DNA from: Pseudomonas sp. TH41
GTDB taxonomy: Bacteria > Pseudomonadota > Gammaproteobacteria > Pseudomonadales > Pseudomonadaceae
Direction: 5' to 3'
DNA length: 64,000 nucleotides
NCBI RefSeq assembly: GCF_016650695.1
Contig: NZ_JAEKFH010000001.1
Location: forward strand, 538,286 to 602,285
The position numbers and the translations under genes are program-made. Under the pieces are notes generated by a model. The model searched no databases. It had not been told where the DNA came from and saw nothing but the letters and a program-made list of their open reading frames with translations. Below are positions 43,825-53,169 of this stretch, one piece after another. The stretch's first letter is position 1. Each line of letters begins with the position of its first letter.

Positions 43825-44082
43825 ATCCATGATCATAAAGATGACCTGCTCAACCGCGTTCGGCGCATTTCAGGTCAAGTCCAGGCCATTGAGCGGGCGC
43901 TTGAGTCCGACGCCGATTGCGCGAAGACCTTCTATTTGGTGGCGGCCATACGCGGAGCTATCAACGGGTTGATGGACGAAATCATCGAAGACCACGCCAG
44001 GGAGCATGTTGCTAACCCGGCACTTAGCGATGAGGGGCGCCCCGTTTTAATTGCTCTTAGCTACCTAGAAAACCCCATCTAA
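43825..44082 (+). pseudogene. decayed FrmR/CsoR-type transcriptional repressor
   Basis: The frame reads HKDDLLNRVRRISGQVQAIE, then ALESDADCAKTFYLVAAIRG and GLMDEIIEDHAREHVANPAL, a clear FrmR-class metal/formaldehyde-sensing repressor with the conserved Cys. However, no ATG, GTG or TTG precedes it in frame between the stop at 43780 and the HTH-equivalent helix. The region instead reads YIHDHK after an ATC codon. The C-terminus DEGRPVLIALSYLENPI is shorter than usual. No frmA or transporter follows. A lost start codon or a sequencing error is likely. Confidence 0.6.
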
Positions 44083-44151
44083 CATGGCGGTGTAATGCAT
44101 ATGGTTGCATTCAACCCATTGCGGACCTATGCCTCGATCTAAAGCGGACCT

Positions 44152-45048
44152 TCATCTCACCGCAATTGCCAGACCTTCAGCGGTAAAAATGATGGCTTGG
44201 GCTGCTTCCAGTTCATCGGGCGAACTCTGGACGATGATCGAGGATGCATCGGGTTTTACCTTCCGCTCCCGGCAAAGTGGCCAGAACAATTGCACCGCCC
44301 AAGACTCTACCTTTGCACCTGTTGGCACGCCGTAAGCATCCTGAGCGCAGTGCGGATGGCCGCTGCTCGTATTGTGAATCTTGTCCCAGATATTGAGCAC
44401 GTTGCCATAGTTGGATGAGGCATTGCCGTAGCGGCCGATACCATGATGCACATGATGAAAATCCTGAAGCGAGAACAGGTTTTCTGCCAAATCGAGAAAC
44501 AGGCGGCCAGGGGCGAAACGGCGCAGCCACAAATCCCAGCGATAGCCCACATGTTGGAGATAACCGACTGTCAGCTTGAGGCCCAGCATTGCGGCTCCGG
44601 CTTCCTCTGCACCGACAAAAACCAGTAGCGGGGCCATCACATTGACGGGAATCAGCAGGTAATAAAACGTGCTTTCGCGCACCCCCATTAGCACGTTCAT
44701 GCGTGTCGGAATATGGTGAGGTTTGTGCAGGCGCCACAACCAGGGTATTTGGTGTGCCTGGCGGTGAAACCAGTAATTCCCATAATCGTCAAGCAACAGG
44801 ACCGCGAGGAACAATACTGCGAAATGGGTGTGAGCCAGGGCGTTTCTCCACTCTGGCAGAAACGTGACCAGCAAATAAGTAATCCCCGCAAAAGGCAACG
44901 CGCGAATGGAGAACGCGATCACGATACTGATCAGGTTTACGCCCAGTTCATTCATACTCAATGCACCGGGTTTCCTGAACTCCCCCATCACAATGTCAAG
45001 CACAAACAGCGTGACAAAGACACTAAGCCCAATGGTCATTCCCATCAC
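44152..45048 (-). CDS. sterol desaturase/fatty acid hydroxylase family membrane protein
   Basis: 298 residues with about five membrane segments and the three histidine boxes that bind a diiron centre: HRQAH, LHKPHH and HHVHH, in YWFHRQAHQIPWLWRLHKPH and DFHHVHHGIGRYGNASSNYG. Such proteins hydroxylate or desaturate lipids, carotenoids or sterols and need an electron donor. The upstream reductase gene on the same strand would supply it. The natural lipid is not known. The order on the transcript is reductase, secreted protein, hydroxylase. Confidence 0.9.
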   Translation of the reverse strand: MMGMTIGLSVFVTLFVLDIVMGEFRKPGALSMNELGVNLISIVIAFSIRALPFAGITYLLVTFLPEWRNALAHTHFAVLFLAVLLLDDYGNYWFHRQAHQIPWLWRLHKPHHIPTRMNVLMGVRESTFYYLLIPVNVMAPLLVFVGAEEAGAAMLGLKLTVGYLQHVGYRWDLWLRRFAPGRLFLDLAENLFSLQDFHHVHHGIGRYGNASSNYGNVLNIWDKIHNTSSGHPHCAQDAYGVPTGAKVESWAVQLFWPLCRERKVKPDASSIIVQSSPDELEAAQAIIFTAEGLAIAVR

Positions 45049-45085
45049 GGTTTCCTTTTACTGAGTTGTGAGCCTTGAGCAATGC

Positions 45086-45547
45086 TCATTTCAGGTTTTC
45101 GGCAAAAAACACCAGCTTGCCGACCTTGGCCGGATTGACTGTTATTTCGATGGGAACGATGCCGTTGAAACGCTCAAGATTCTGGCTACCGCCACTCAGC
45201 GTAATCTGACCCTGATCTCCATGTCCTGGGGTTGTCTGGAAATGCGCATACAACACGCCACCATCCGTCGTTTTGAATTCACAGTCGCCCAATCCCGCAA
45301 CGACTGCCTTTCCTTTCAATGTGTCGGTAATGGCACAAAGGGCATAGAAACGCACCGACTCACCTTGTGACACCAGTTTTCCCGCGCCCTCGGCAATCAT
45401 ATTCAAACTTGAGGTTCCCGAAGCAACATTCACTTCCGATACGTTTTTTACTGCGGCACCAAATTCAAGAGTGATGGGCGAATCAGCGGCTTGCGCCTGC
45501 GAAAACGTTGCACACAGGATTAAAGCGGGCATCAATTTCGATTTCAT
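45086..45547 (-). CDS. secreted protein of unknown function, 153 residues
   Basis: Signal peptide (LMPALILCATFSQAQAAD), then a beta-rich domain with two Cys (FYALCAITD, VAGLGDCEFKTTDGG) likely joined by a disulfide. It sits between the reductase and hydroxylase genes, with gaps of 36 and 37 bp, so it is part of that operon. It may bind or deliver the lipid substrate, but no family is recognised and this is a guess. Confidence 0.8.
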   Translation of the reverse strand: MKSKLMPALILCATFSQAQAADSPITLEFGAAVKNVSEVNVASGTSSLNMIAEGAGKLVSQGESVRFYALCAITDTLKGKAVVAGLGDCEFKTTDGGVLYAHFQTTPGHGDQGQITLSGGSQNLERFNGIVPIEITVNPAKVGKLVFFAENLK

Positions 45548-45583
45548 TTTTATTATCCAAAGTCAATGAGTACCGGGGAAAGC

Positions 45584-46660
45584 TTATTGCTGCGTCATAT
45601 TGCTGCGATCAATAAAACGGTCGTAGTGGATGTATTGAGGCTCAACGACGCCTTCTAATTGGCGAAGAATCGAATCGATCATCAGTGGCGCACCGCAGAG
45701 ATAAAAACTGCTGTCGGCAGGGCTACAGAAACTGGAAATATATTCGCCGCAATACCCAGTCAGACCGCCCCAGGTGGAATGACCAGGCTCATTTGACAGG
45801 ACGGGCTCAAACAGCATTCGACTGCGACCAGGCCAGTTGGCCTGTAGTTGTGCAATTTCGCCCAGGCAGTACAGATCGTCCTGGGTGCGGGCGGCGAAAA
45901 ACAGCGTCACATCCGGGGCGCTTTTCTGAGCGCTCAACTGTTCGAGAATTGACTTTATGGGAGCAAGACCACTTCCACCGGCGATGAGCACCATCGGGCG
46001 CTGAGCGTTTTGGGTGGTGAAATCACCGAGCGGGCCAGTCAACTCTATACGCTCACCGATGCGATCCTCGGCAAACAACCATTCGGTAAATTGTCCGCCG
46101 GGGACCAGGCGGACATGAAATTCCACCTCGATTTGCGGATGACCCAATGGCGCTGAGCAGAACGAATAGCAGCGCGGTTCGTGGGCCAGGGCCGGATGCC
46201 CTGGGATGCTCAATTGGGCGTACTGTCCAGCCTGATAGGAAATTGGCGCATCAAGCTCCAGCACCAGGTGGCGAATATTGTGGTTCAGAGCAACGGCCGA
46301 TTTGATCCGTCCAGAACGTGTGACCAGCGCTGGGCCGTGGACATCCGGCGACAAGCCAGGCACGGCCAGCAATACATCGCTCAAGAGTTCGGACTGGCAC
46401 GCCAATAGATAGCCGTTGCGCAATGCAGCGTGGTCCACATGATGGGAGATGTCTTTCTTGAGCCTGACTTTTCCCCGCAGGAGACGACAACGGCAGGAGC
46501 CACATTCGCCGACCATGCACAAATGCGCAATTTTGACGCCGCTGCGAAGACCAGCCTTGAGGACTGTCTCGCCCGATGCCACACACGCTTGCAGCGGGGT
46601 GCCTTCGATAATTAGTTGATAGCTATTTGGCGATGCGGGATCGGGAGCAATAGTTGACAT
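45584..46660 (-). CDS. ferredoxin-NAD(P)H oxidoreductase (2Fe-2S, FAD) supplying the hydroxylase
   Basis: 358 residues in three parts. The plant-type 2Fe-2S domain has Cys at CMVGECGSCRCRLL and a fourth Cys in YLLACQS. The FAD domain has EPRCYSFCSAPLG. The NAD(P) domain has MVLIAGGSGLAPIKSILEQ. The order (ferredoxin first) matches reductases of bacterial oxygenases. It is the first gene of the operon, divergent from the LysR gene at 46770 across a 109-bp gap. Confidence 0.92.
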   Translation of the reverse strand: MSTIAPDPASPNSYQLIIEGTPLQACVASGETVLKAGLRSGVKIAHLCMVGECGSCRCRLLRGKVRLKKDISHHVDHAALRNGYLLACQSELLSDVLLAVPGLSPDVHGPALVTRSGRIKSAVALNHNIRHLVLELDAPISYQAGQYAQLSIPGHPALAHEPRCYSFCSAPLGHPQIEVEFHVRLVPGGQFTEWLFAEDRIGERIELTGPLGDFTTQNAQRPMVLIAGGSGLAPIKSILEQLSAQKSAPDVTLFFAARTQDDLYCLGEIAQLQANWPGRSRMLFEPVLSNEPGHSTWGGLTGYCGEYISSFCSPADSSFYLCGAPLMIDSILRQLEGVVEPQYIHYDRFIDRSNMTQQ

Positions 46661-46769
46661 AGGAACAGTTGCCTTATTGGTATGGGCGAACTGTAATTTT
46701 TGCTACAGCGATGCGTCCAATGCATTATAAACATTGAAGCAATTACCACTGGACATTATGAGGTGATAG

Positions 46770-47717
46770 ATGGACTTGAAGCGTATCCGCTATGCCCTCG
46801 CGCTGGCGCAGGAATTGAACTTTGCGCGGGCAGCCGAAAAACTGCATCTGAGCCAGCCTGCACTCAGTCGTGGCATTCAGGCATTGGAAGAAGAGCTGGG
46901 GCTGTCCTTGTTCGACCGCGACAACCGAGCGGTTTCGATAACCAAAGTGGGTGAGGTATTTCTGGAGCACGCCAGACGCATTGCTTACCAGATGCGCACG
47001 TTTGAGTTGGACATGGCGCAAATACGCGACGGCGATGTAGGTCACGTCGCGTTCGGGGTCGGACCTTCGCCGACCTATGGGCTGGTGCGACAGGTGCTCC
47101 GGGAGGTAAGGCGGCAGAGCCCCGGCATTTGCTTCACCGTGGACACAAACAACTGGCGCTACCTGCTACTCCATCTGCGGGCCGAGGAGATAGAGTTCTT
47201 TGTCGCTGACACGCAGGAAATTTCACATGAACCAGACCTCGCCATCACTCCACTTTGTCGTCAACGGGGAGCATTCTTCTGCCGTCCGGGTCATCCACTG
47301 ATAGGCAAACCGATGCGCAGGCTGAAGGATTGTTTGCACTATGGTTTTGCCCTGAGTTCGTTCCCAAATGCGGCGTTGGTCCAACTCAGACACCTACTTG
47401 AATTGGCTCCCGATCAGCCTCTGCCGGTGGCGCTGAAGTGCGATAACCTCTCTGTGCTGAAAGACCTCGCGATTAACGACGACCTGATTCTGGGAGCAAC
47501 ACAAGCTGCGGTGGAGCGAGACTTACAAGCTGGGACGTTGGTTTCCTTGCCTTTTCCCGAGACCGGATCGTTGTTTACGGAAATTGGCATTGTGCATTTG
47601 GGCGGACGAACACTGTCCCCTGCGGCCACGTTGGTGCTCAATACGATTCGTGCTGTAGCTTCCGAAGCACCTAGGACCACAATGTACAAGGGATCTGGAT
47701 TTTACGATGATCAATGA
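46770..47717 (+). CDS. LysR-family regulator of the hydroxylase operon
   Basis: 315 residues. HTH: MDLKRIRYALALAQELNFAR, then EKLHLSQPALSRGIQALEEE, and an effector domain with HVAFGVGPSPTYGLV. ATG 46770 has GAGGTGAT upstream. Its position divergent from the reductase gene strongly suggests it regulates that operon and itself. The effector is unknown. Confidence 0.94.
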   Translation: MDLKRIRYALALAQELNFARAAEKLHLSQPALSRGIQALEEELGLSLFDRDNRAVSITKVGEVFLEHARRIAYQMRTFELDMAQIRDGDVGHVAFGVGPSPTYGLVRQVLREVRRQSPGICFTVDTNNWRYLLLHLRAEEIEFFVADTQEISHEPDLAITPLCRQRGAFFCRPGHPLIGKPMRRLKDCLHYGFALSSFPNAALVQLRHLLELAPDQPLPVALKCDNLSVLKDLAINDDLILGATQAAVERDLQAGTLVSLPFPETGSLFTEIGIVHLGGRTLSPAATLVLNTIRAVASEAPRTTMYKGSGFYDDQ

Positions 47718-47969
47718 ATCATGCGCCCAGCCTCATTCCCGTGCACGCTCGACTGCAAGATGCTCCGACTCAGCCGTTATATGAAGACTCTAGATGTGTT
47801 CCAGGCAGGACTGAAAAATCAGCCTATCCGATGTCGTAGGTCAGGACGCCTGGATAGCATCGATGAGTGTCCACCCTGGGGCACTAGCGGCCCGTTGACC
47901 ACTGTCCGCTTCTGGCTGTCGATTCAACCGGTCGATGCAACAGATTGACTCAATCTTTCAGCGGATGTT

Positions 47970-49169
47970 TCATCGTTTAGTGTTTTCCAAGTGCGGCGAT
48001 TTATGCCACGGATAGCCCTTCGCGCTGAGCTGAAAGGCGTAATCGAATAAACGCTTCATGTACTCGCCATCGAATTTCCGATTGTGCGCAAAGGAAAAGT
48101 CGGAGCCAATGTACGCAAGATTGAAATCCGCTCCATCCTGTTGCGCCATACGGTAAATACGCTCCAGGTCGCTGATCCCCTGAGTTTGAATCAAGGCACT
48201 GATGGCTCGACCGCCGATGCTCAATGTACGGCGCTTGGTCCCGGACCACTGCGGCTCCAGTGTCCCATTACGAATGACATAGAAATGACGGTCGAGTCGC
48301 AAAGGCGCTCCAGTGGCTTTGCTCAGCGCCATCACGGTGCTGGGTGGGTAAAGAAACACTTGAGTGATGACCCCTCCGTCCACATGCATTTCCTGAAACT
48401 GTTTGCCGTCAACGTCCACATCGATCATGACGGGTGAGACTGCACCGGGAATGCTCATTGACGCGAGCATGATGTTGCGAAAGAGGTCGAGCGCTCCCGG
48501 TGCCTGGCTGGAGGCAATCGCGCCCATGTTCCAGGTGACTGGCCGCCCCGAATCAAGGTCAGTTGTGCCGATCAGCAGAATTCGTCCTTTGGCATACTCC
48601 GACGCGATCGCCGCAAGAATCTGCGCAGTGACGTATTTTGCGATGAGCCGCGACAGTGGCTTACTGTCCGCTATACCGTCGCTGGCAAGACGGGTTAACA
48701 CGTTTCGCGAATGAAAAATGTCTTTTGGACCGATTGCGTTGGAGACATACCGAATCACGCCGTCGTGCTCAGGCCCCAGGTAAGCGAACGGAGCGACCAG
48801 GGCACCCGCGCTAATGCCCGTGACGACCTTGAACATGGGGCGGGTTCCATGCGTGGTCCATCCAGCAATGAGTCCCGCTGCGAATGCGCCTGCATCGCCG
48901 CCGCCCGAAACTGCCAGCATATTTGCCAGCGGCAGTATATTGCTCGGCTTCCCAGCCTTGGCGAGCACCTCGCTCTCACGTTTGTTGGACTGAACCGCAT
49001 CCTCAATGAAAGGCGTCAGGTCGTGGTCCAGCCTGTAGCGAGCATTGGGAATGCCTGGGATGACCGCTTTTTCCGTCAAGGTTGGCGGAACAGCGTCACG
49101 GCGTGGCAGGCACGCTTGAAGCAACATGTCCAGAGTTGAGGCGCCAGGTCTGAGCGGGAATGGTTTCAA
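47970..49169 (-). CDS. patatin-like phospholipase, putative lipoprotein (TTG start)
   Basis: 399 residues. The patatin fold is clear: NMLAVSGGGDAGAFAAGLIA (oxyanion hole), nucleophile in TGISAGALVAPFAYLG (G-x-S-x-G), and the catalytic Asp in MHVDGGVITQVF. A lipobox-like LLQAC near residue 19 suggests a lipid-modified, envelope-anchored enzyme. The start is probably TTG 49169, because GGAGGAGG stands 4-6 bases upstream, while the longer frame to 49199 has no better site. It is a lipid acyl hydrolase. No T6SS genes are adjacent. Confidence 0.88.
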   Translation of the reverse strand: MKPFPLRPGASTLDMLLQACLPRRDAVPPTLTEKAVIPGIPNARYRLDHDLTPFIEDAVQSNKRESEVLAKAGKPSNILPLANMLAVSGGGDAGAFAAGLIAGWTTHGTRPMFKVVTGISAGALVAPFAYLGPEHDGVIRYVSNAIGPKDIFHSRNVLTRLASDGIADSKPLSRLIAKYVTAQILAAIASEYAKGRILLIGTTDLDSGRPVTWNMGAIASSQAPGALDLFRNIMLASMSIPGAVSPVMIDVDVDGKQFQEMHVDGGVITQVFLYPPSTVMALSKATGAPLRLDRHFYVIRNGTLEPQWSGTKRRTLSIGGRAISALIQTQGISDLERIYRMAQQDGADFNLAYIGSDFSFAHNRKFDGEYMKRLFDYAFQLSAKGYPWHKSPHLENTKR

Positions 49170-49324
49170 AACGCCTCCTCCGGCCCTTGTCGACAGCAAG
49201 CGCGCTCATCGTCCCCGAGAAAGTCCTTACCCATGGTGCCCGAGATGACTACACGCCAGCCGACGGCGGCACGTCATTGGAACGCCAGGCAGCTCATTCT
49301 GCGCTCCTTTACATGATAAAAAAA

Positions 49325-49735
49325 CTAATCGGCCGTGACCGGGAAGTGATCGCCGAACATGGGATGGCCGCCGACGGAGCTTTCGCGCGTCGCCTCGTCC
49401 TGGATGACGTCCCAATGTTCGACCATCACGCCGTCCTCGAGGCGCAGGATGTCGACCACGACCCAGTTCGTCGGCTGGCCGAGTCCAGAGAACCGGCCGT
49501 GCAGCATGACGAAATCGCCCTGCGCCACAGCGAGCTGGCATTCGTAACGCAGATCGGCCGGCCCCGTGGCGACCAGACCGAACAGGCCCTCGCGACCTGG
49601 GGGCACATGAGCACTGTGTTGGATGTAGGAGGGCGACCAGAAGTGTTCGGCCGCAGCCAGATCCTTGCGATTGAATAGGGTTTCGAAGCCTTCGAGAACG
49701 ATTGCCTTGTTCTCGGCGGGTGTGCGTGCGGTCAT
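49325..49735 (-). CDS. NTF2/SnoaL-like protein
   Basis: 136 residues with the SnoaL-like fold: AIVLEGFETLFNRKDLAAAE, FWSPSYIQHSAHVPPGREGL, and VDILRLEDGVMVEHWDVIQD. The family includes polyketide cyclases and isomerases and many with unknown substrates. It lies 55 bp downstream of the SDR gene on the same strand, forming an operon. Confidence 0.88.
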   Translation of the reverse strand: MTARTPAENKAIVLEGFETLFNRKDLAAAEHFWSPSYIQHSAHVPPGREGLFGLVATGPADLRYECQLAVAQGDFVMLHGRFSGLGQPTNWVVVDILRLEDGVMVEHWDVIQDEATRESSVGGHPMFGDHFPVTAD

Positions 49736-49790
49736 CGTCTTGATCCTGTTAAAGGTGAGGGGCAGGCGATCGCTGGGGCCGCCCGGCCGG

Positions 49791-50549
49791 TCAGCCCAAC
49801 GTTGGCCCGGCTGCGATCATGTCGTTGAACTGATTGACCCACGCATGCTCGTTCGGGCCGGGGTTGGCACGCATAGCCTCGGCTGGAGTGACGAGGATTT
49901 CGTCCACGCCGCTCTCGAACTGCGTCATCGCTTCAGTAATGAACTGGTCGAGAGGAATAGCGCGCTCTTCCTCGCTGCTATCGAGCAGCTCGGTGCGTAC
50001 CCAAGGCGGCGCGATTTCGACCAGCTGGATGCCATGTCCCCGCAGCAGGTAACGCTGTGACAGCGTGTAGGAGTGGAGTGCTGCCTTGGTCGCCGAATAG
50101 ACCGCCGTCACTGCCATCGGCACGAAGCCGAGAACGGAGGAGACGTTGACGATCACCGCATCAGGCCGTGCCTTCAGATGCTCGACCAGCGCGGAGGTCA
50201 TGCGGATTGGGCCGAGCAGGTTAGTGGTGACGGTCGACTGCGCGAGCGCATCGTCCACCGGCCCGTCTGCGTGATCCAACATCATGATGCCGGCATTATT
50301 GATCAGCACATTCACCTCCGGATAATTGGCAATGAGCGTCTGCGCTGCCGCCTGGATGCTGCCCGGATCGGTAATGTCGAGCTCAATGGCGGCCATGCCA
50401 GGGTTGGCGTCGAGCGTCTCCTGCAGCCGCTCCTTGCGCCGGCCAGAGATAATCACCTTATTGCCGAGCGTGTGGAAGGCTTCGGCCAAGCCTCGGCCAA
50501 TGCCGGAGCCGCCGCCGGTGATGAAGATAGTATTGCCGGTCATACGCAT
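49791..50549 (-). CDS. short-chain dehydrogenase/reductase (DltE-like)
   Basis: 252 residues. Rossmann motif TIFITGGGSGIGRGLAEAF, NAG motif VLINNAGIMMLDHADG, and the catalytic YSATKAALHSYTLSQRYLLR (Tyr-x3-Lys). The Ser is in IVNVSSVLGFVP. It oxidises or reduces an alcohol/ketone with NAD(P). It is co-transcribed with the NTF2-like gene and sits downstream of a LysR gene in the same direction. Confidence 0.92.
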   Translation of the reverse strand: MRMTGNTIFITGGGSGIGRGLAEAFHTLGNKVIISGRRKERLQETLDANPGMAAIELDITDPGSIQAAAQTLIANYPEVNVLINNAGIMMLDHADGPVDDALAQSTVTTNLLGPIRMTSALVEHLKARPDAVIVNVSSVLGFVPMAVTAVYSATKAALHSYTLSQRYLLRGHGIQLVEIAPPWVRTELLDSSEEERAIPLDQFITEAMTQFESGVDEILVTPAEAMRANPGPNEHAWVNQFNDMIAAGPTLG

Positions 50550-50688
50550 GACACTTCTCCTTGATTGATGAAGTAAGGGCGTCCAGCGCGCCGCTCGGAT
50601 GAAAGGTCGACCGATGCGTTGTGCAGGATGACGGCACTAAATTGGCAGGTACGGCGGGATCAGAGTAGCCACTCTGGCTCGCTATCTT

Positions 50689-51624
50689 CTATGTATGGGA
50701 TGCATAGGTATTGTCGCGATGTGTTCCGAGCGCGTCGCAGCCCTCGCCAAGAAGGCTGGATACAAGATGCTCGATCAAGGTACGGCCGGCACTCCGGGTA
50801 CGCGAGCCATGGGGGAAGTAGGCATGAACAGGTACGGATTCGGTTTCCCAATCAGTGAGCAGTCTGACGAGTTCACCACTTTCAAGCTCACGCCGGCACG
50901 CCCAGGCCGTTGTCGACGTGACCCCCAACCCAGCGGCTGCGGCTGCGACTGCTCCCTCATTTTCGTCGGTCGAGAAGTGAGCCTCGAGCTGAATTGTCCT
51001 GGTCTCTCCATTGCGTGTGAACATCCAGCCGCTCGGGACAGTCGAGGCTGGACCGGCAATGATTCGATGTGATTGCAGGTCCTCCGGTGTAGTCGGCACT
51101 CCAGCGGCGCGCAAGTAGGAGGGGGAGGCGAGAATGAACCTGGAGATTGTCATGATCTGACGGCTTGTTGCACTGGAATCCAATAGCCGTCCCAGCCTTA
51201 TCGCAACGTCGATATTTTCGCGGACCAGGTCTTGCCAGTGATCGGCGAGCAGGACCTGGATATGCAGGTTGGGATGTATTGCCGCGAACGGAGCTATACG
51301 CGGAATGATTTCCCTAACGCCGATGCTCGTTGGCATGCTGATCCGGACGACGCCACGCAGCTCTCCACCTGCGCGAACGCTCTGCTCAGCTTCTTCCACC
51401 GCTGCAAGGATCGGCTCCATGCGCGACAGAAAATCCGCCCCGGCTTCAGTGGGTACAACGGCGCGTGTGGATCTCGCCAACAGCAGGGTGCCGAGATCGG
51501 CTTCGAGTTCAGCAACAATCCTGGAGACCTGGGATTGAGAAAGACCCATTTCACGTGCCGCGGCCGAAAAACTGCCCAGTCGCGCCACCCTTGTGAAAAG
51601 CCTGTAGGTGAAAAGGTCCTTCAT
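50689..51624 (-). CDS. LysR-family regulator of the SDR/NTF2 cassette
   Basis: 311 residues: LFTYRLFTRVARLGSFSAAA, EMGLSQSQVSRIVAELEADL as the HTH, then the effector domain. It is transcribed towards the SDR gene with a 139-bp gap, so it is not the usual divergent arrangement. It may be the first gene of the cassette or have its own promoter. Confidence 0.93.
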   Translation of the reverse strand: MKDLFTYRLFTRVARLGSFSAAAREMGLSQSQVSRIVAELEADLGTLLLARSTRAVVPTEAGADFLSRMEPILAAVEEAEQSVRAGGELRGVVRISMPTSIGVREIIPRIAPFAAIHPNLHIQVLLADHWQDLVRENIDVAIRLGRLLDSSATSRQIMTISRFILASPSYLRAAGVPTTPEDLQSHRIIAGPASTVPSGWMFTRNGETRTIQLEAHFSTDENEGAVAAAAAGLGVTSTTAWACRRELESGELVRLLTDWETESVPVHAYFPHGSRTRSAGRTLIEHLVSSLLGEGCDALGTHRDNTYASHT

Positions 51625-52265
51625 ATAGGCACCTCTTTGGAAACGAAACAGGTGTCCATGAGCAACCGAGGACAGTTGAGGGCAGCTATGGCCCCCAGTT
51701 ACCGACGGCGCAGCGTATCAGGCAGCTTCGGTGTAGAAAGGATAGTCCGTGTAACTCGCCACCGTGCCACCGAGACCAGTAACCGTTGGCTGCAAAGGCC
51801 AACACTCCGGCCACTGGCGGTGAGGTCATTACACAAATGCTAGTGAAGAATAGCCCTGTTTCAAATTCGCGAGCCCATCCCCCCCATGAGTGGGGGGGCA
51901 AGTCGGAGTCCAGCCCACTCTAATGTGACCATCTGTCCGGTAAAACCATAATTGGCAGCCTGGTTGCGGGTATGAGAGTGCACAAATGGAAAATGACGAA
52001 TCATCAGCAATACTTCACTTCGCCATAAGTGTCCGATTCTCTTCGGCGATCTGACGATCGACCGGGACGTTGGAACCAATACTCCTGTCGGACTCAAGAC
52101 GGATGTTCAGCTTTTTCTACGCATCCAGAGGCTGGCGAGAAGCTCTGGACGGTCAGTGGAAAAGGCCCATATTGGCGCAAGTCAAATAGCATCTCGCGGC
52201 TCACGCAATGGGCGATTCGGCAGATCAGGGCTTAGCGGGTCAGTCGGATCGCTTGGGAGTTCGAC
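51625..52265. other. 641-bp gene-free stretch with one GC palindrome
   Basis: No gene is supported on either strand. The palindrome at 51879-51898 is the main feature. Two stretches of lower GC (near 51830 and 51960) may be promoter DNA for the outer-membrane protein gene. Confidence 0.5.
51879..51898. promoter_or_regulatory. C7-N6-G7 palindrome, possible LAL operator 1
   Basis: CCCCCCC (51879-51885), ATGAGT, then GGGGGGG (51892-51898): a perfect inverted repeat. A related site lies on the other side of the LAL gene (55908-55927). It is 367 bp before the outer-membrane protein gene, which is far for a promoter-proximal site. Confidence 0.4.
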
Positions 52266-53078
52266 ATGAACAAGTACATTGAACTGCGTTTGCTGTCACT
52301 GATCGCCTTCGGTGTTTGCGTGAACAGCTACGCCGACGATCAGGCCGAGCTGGCCAAGCAATCACTGAACCCGGTCGCCGCGCTGTACAGCTTGCCGATC
52401 CAGTACAACTGGAACCAGAAAATGGGGCCCTCGGGCGAAGGCATTCAGAGCGTCACCAACATTCAGCCGGTTCTGCCGTTCAGCCTGAACGAGGACTGGA
52501 ACCTGATCTCCCGCACGATTCTGCCGATTATTGATCAGCACGGGCTGGCGCCGGGTGGCATCGCCGATAAAAACGGCGTAGGGGATACCTCGCAAAGCTT
52601 TTTCTTCTCACCGAAAAAGCCCACCGACAGTGGCTGGATCTGGGGGGTAGGGCCGGCCTTGCTGTTGCCCACCGGCAGTGACAAATTACTCAGCAGCGAG
52701 CAGTGGGGGCTGGGTCCGACGGCCGTGGCGCTGAAGCAGGAACACGGCTGGACGACGGGTATTCTCGCCAACCACATCTGGTCGCTGGAGAACAGTCCGG
52801 CCGATGACAAGGAAAAAGTGAACCAGACGTTCCTGCAACCTTTCCTGGTGTACACCACCGCGAAATACACCAGTTTTGGCATTAACACCGAATCCACTTA
52901 TGACTGGCAGGCCAAGGAGTGGAGTGTGCCGATCAATCTGTTCGTGACGCAGCTGTTCAAAGTCGGCAAGCAGCCGATGAGTATTCAAGTGGGGCCACGC
53001 TATTGGGCGGACAGTCCTGAAGACGGCGCTCATGGCTGGGGCTTTCGCGTGGCATACACGCTACTCTTTCCTAAATGA
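52266..53078 (+). CDS. outer-membrane beta-barrel protein, MetA/phenol-pathway type
   Basis: 270 residues with a signal peptide (RLLSLIAFGVCVNSYA) and a beta-barrel pattern (alternating residues, aromatic belts): FSLNEDWNLISRTILPIID, GWIWGVGPALLLPTGSDKL, and a C-terminal strand ending in GFRVAYTLLFPK. Similar to transporters encoded with aromatic and hydrophobic compound pathways. It precedes the LAL regulator by 91 bp and may be in one unit with it. Substrate is unknown. Confidence 0.82.
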   Translation: MNKYIELRLLSLIAFGVCVNSYADDQAELAKQSLNPVAALYSLPIQYNWNQKMGPSGEGIQSVTNIQPVLPFSLNEDWNLISRTILPIIDQHGLAPGGIADKNGVGDTSQSFFFSPKKPTDSGWIWGVGPALLLPTGSDKLLSSEQWGLGPTAVALKQEHGWTTGILANHIWSLENSPADDKEKVNQTFLQPFLVYTTAKYTSFGINTESTYDWQAKEWSVPINLFVTQLFKVGKQPMSIQVGPRYWADSPEDGAHGWGFRVAYTLLFPK

Positions 53079-53169
53079 AGGGGGTCGTTTCAGTAGCTTG
53101 CAATGGCCCATTGCCTGATCGACCGCGGCTCAAGACCGAGCCACTTTTCGTTATGCAAAAGGCCTGACA

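Noticed and set aside
44094..44111. AATGCA/TGCATT inverted repeat near the hydroxylase stop
   Set aside because: Only 6 bp per arm and with no T run; likely chance.
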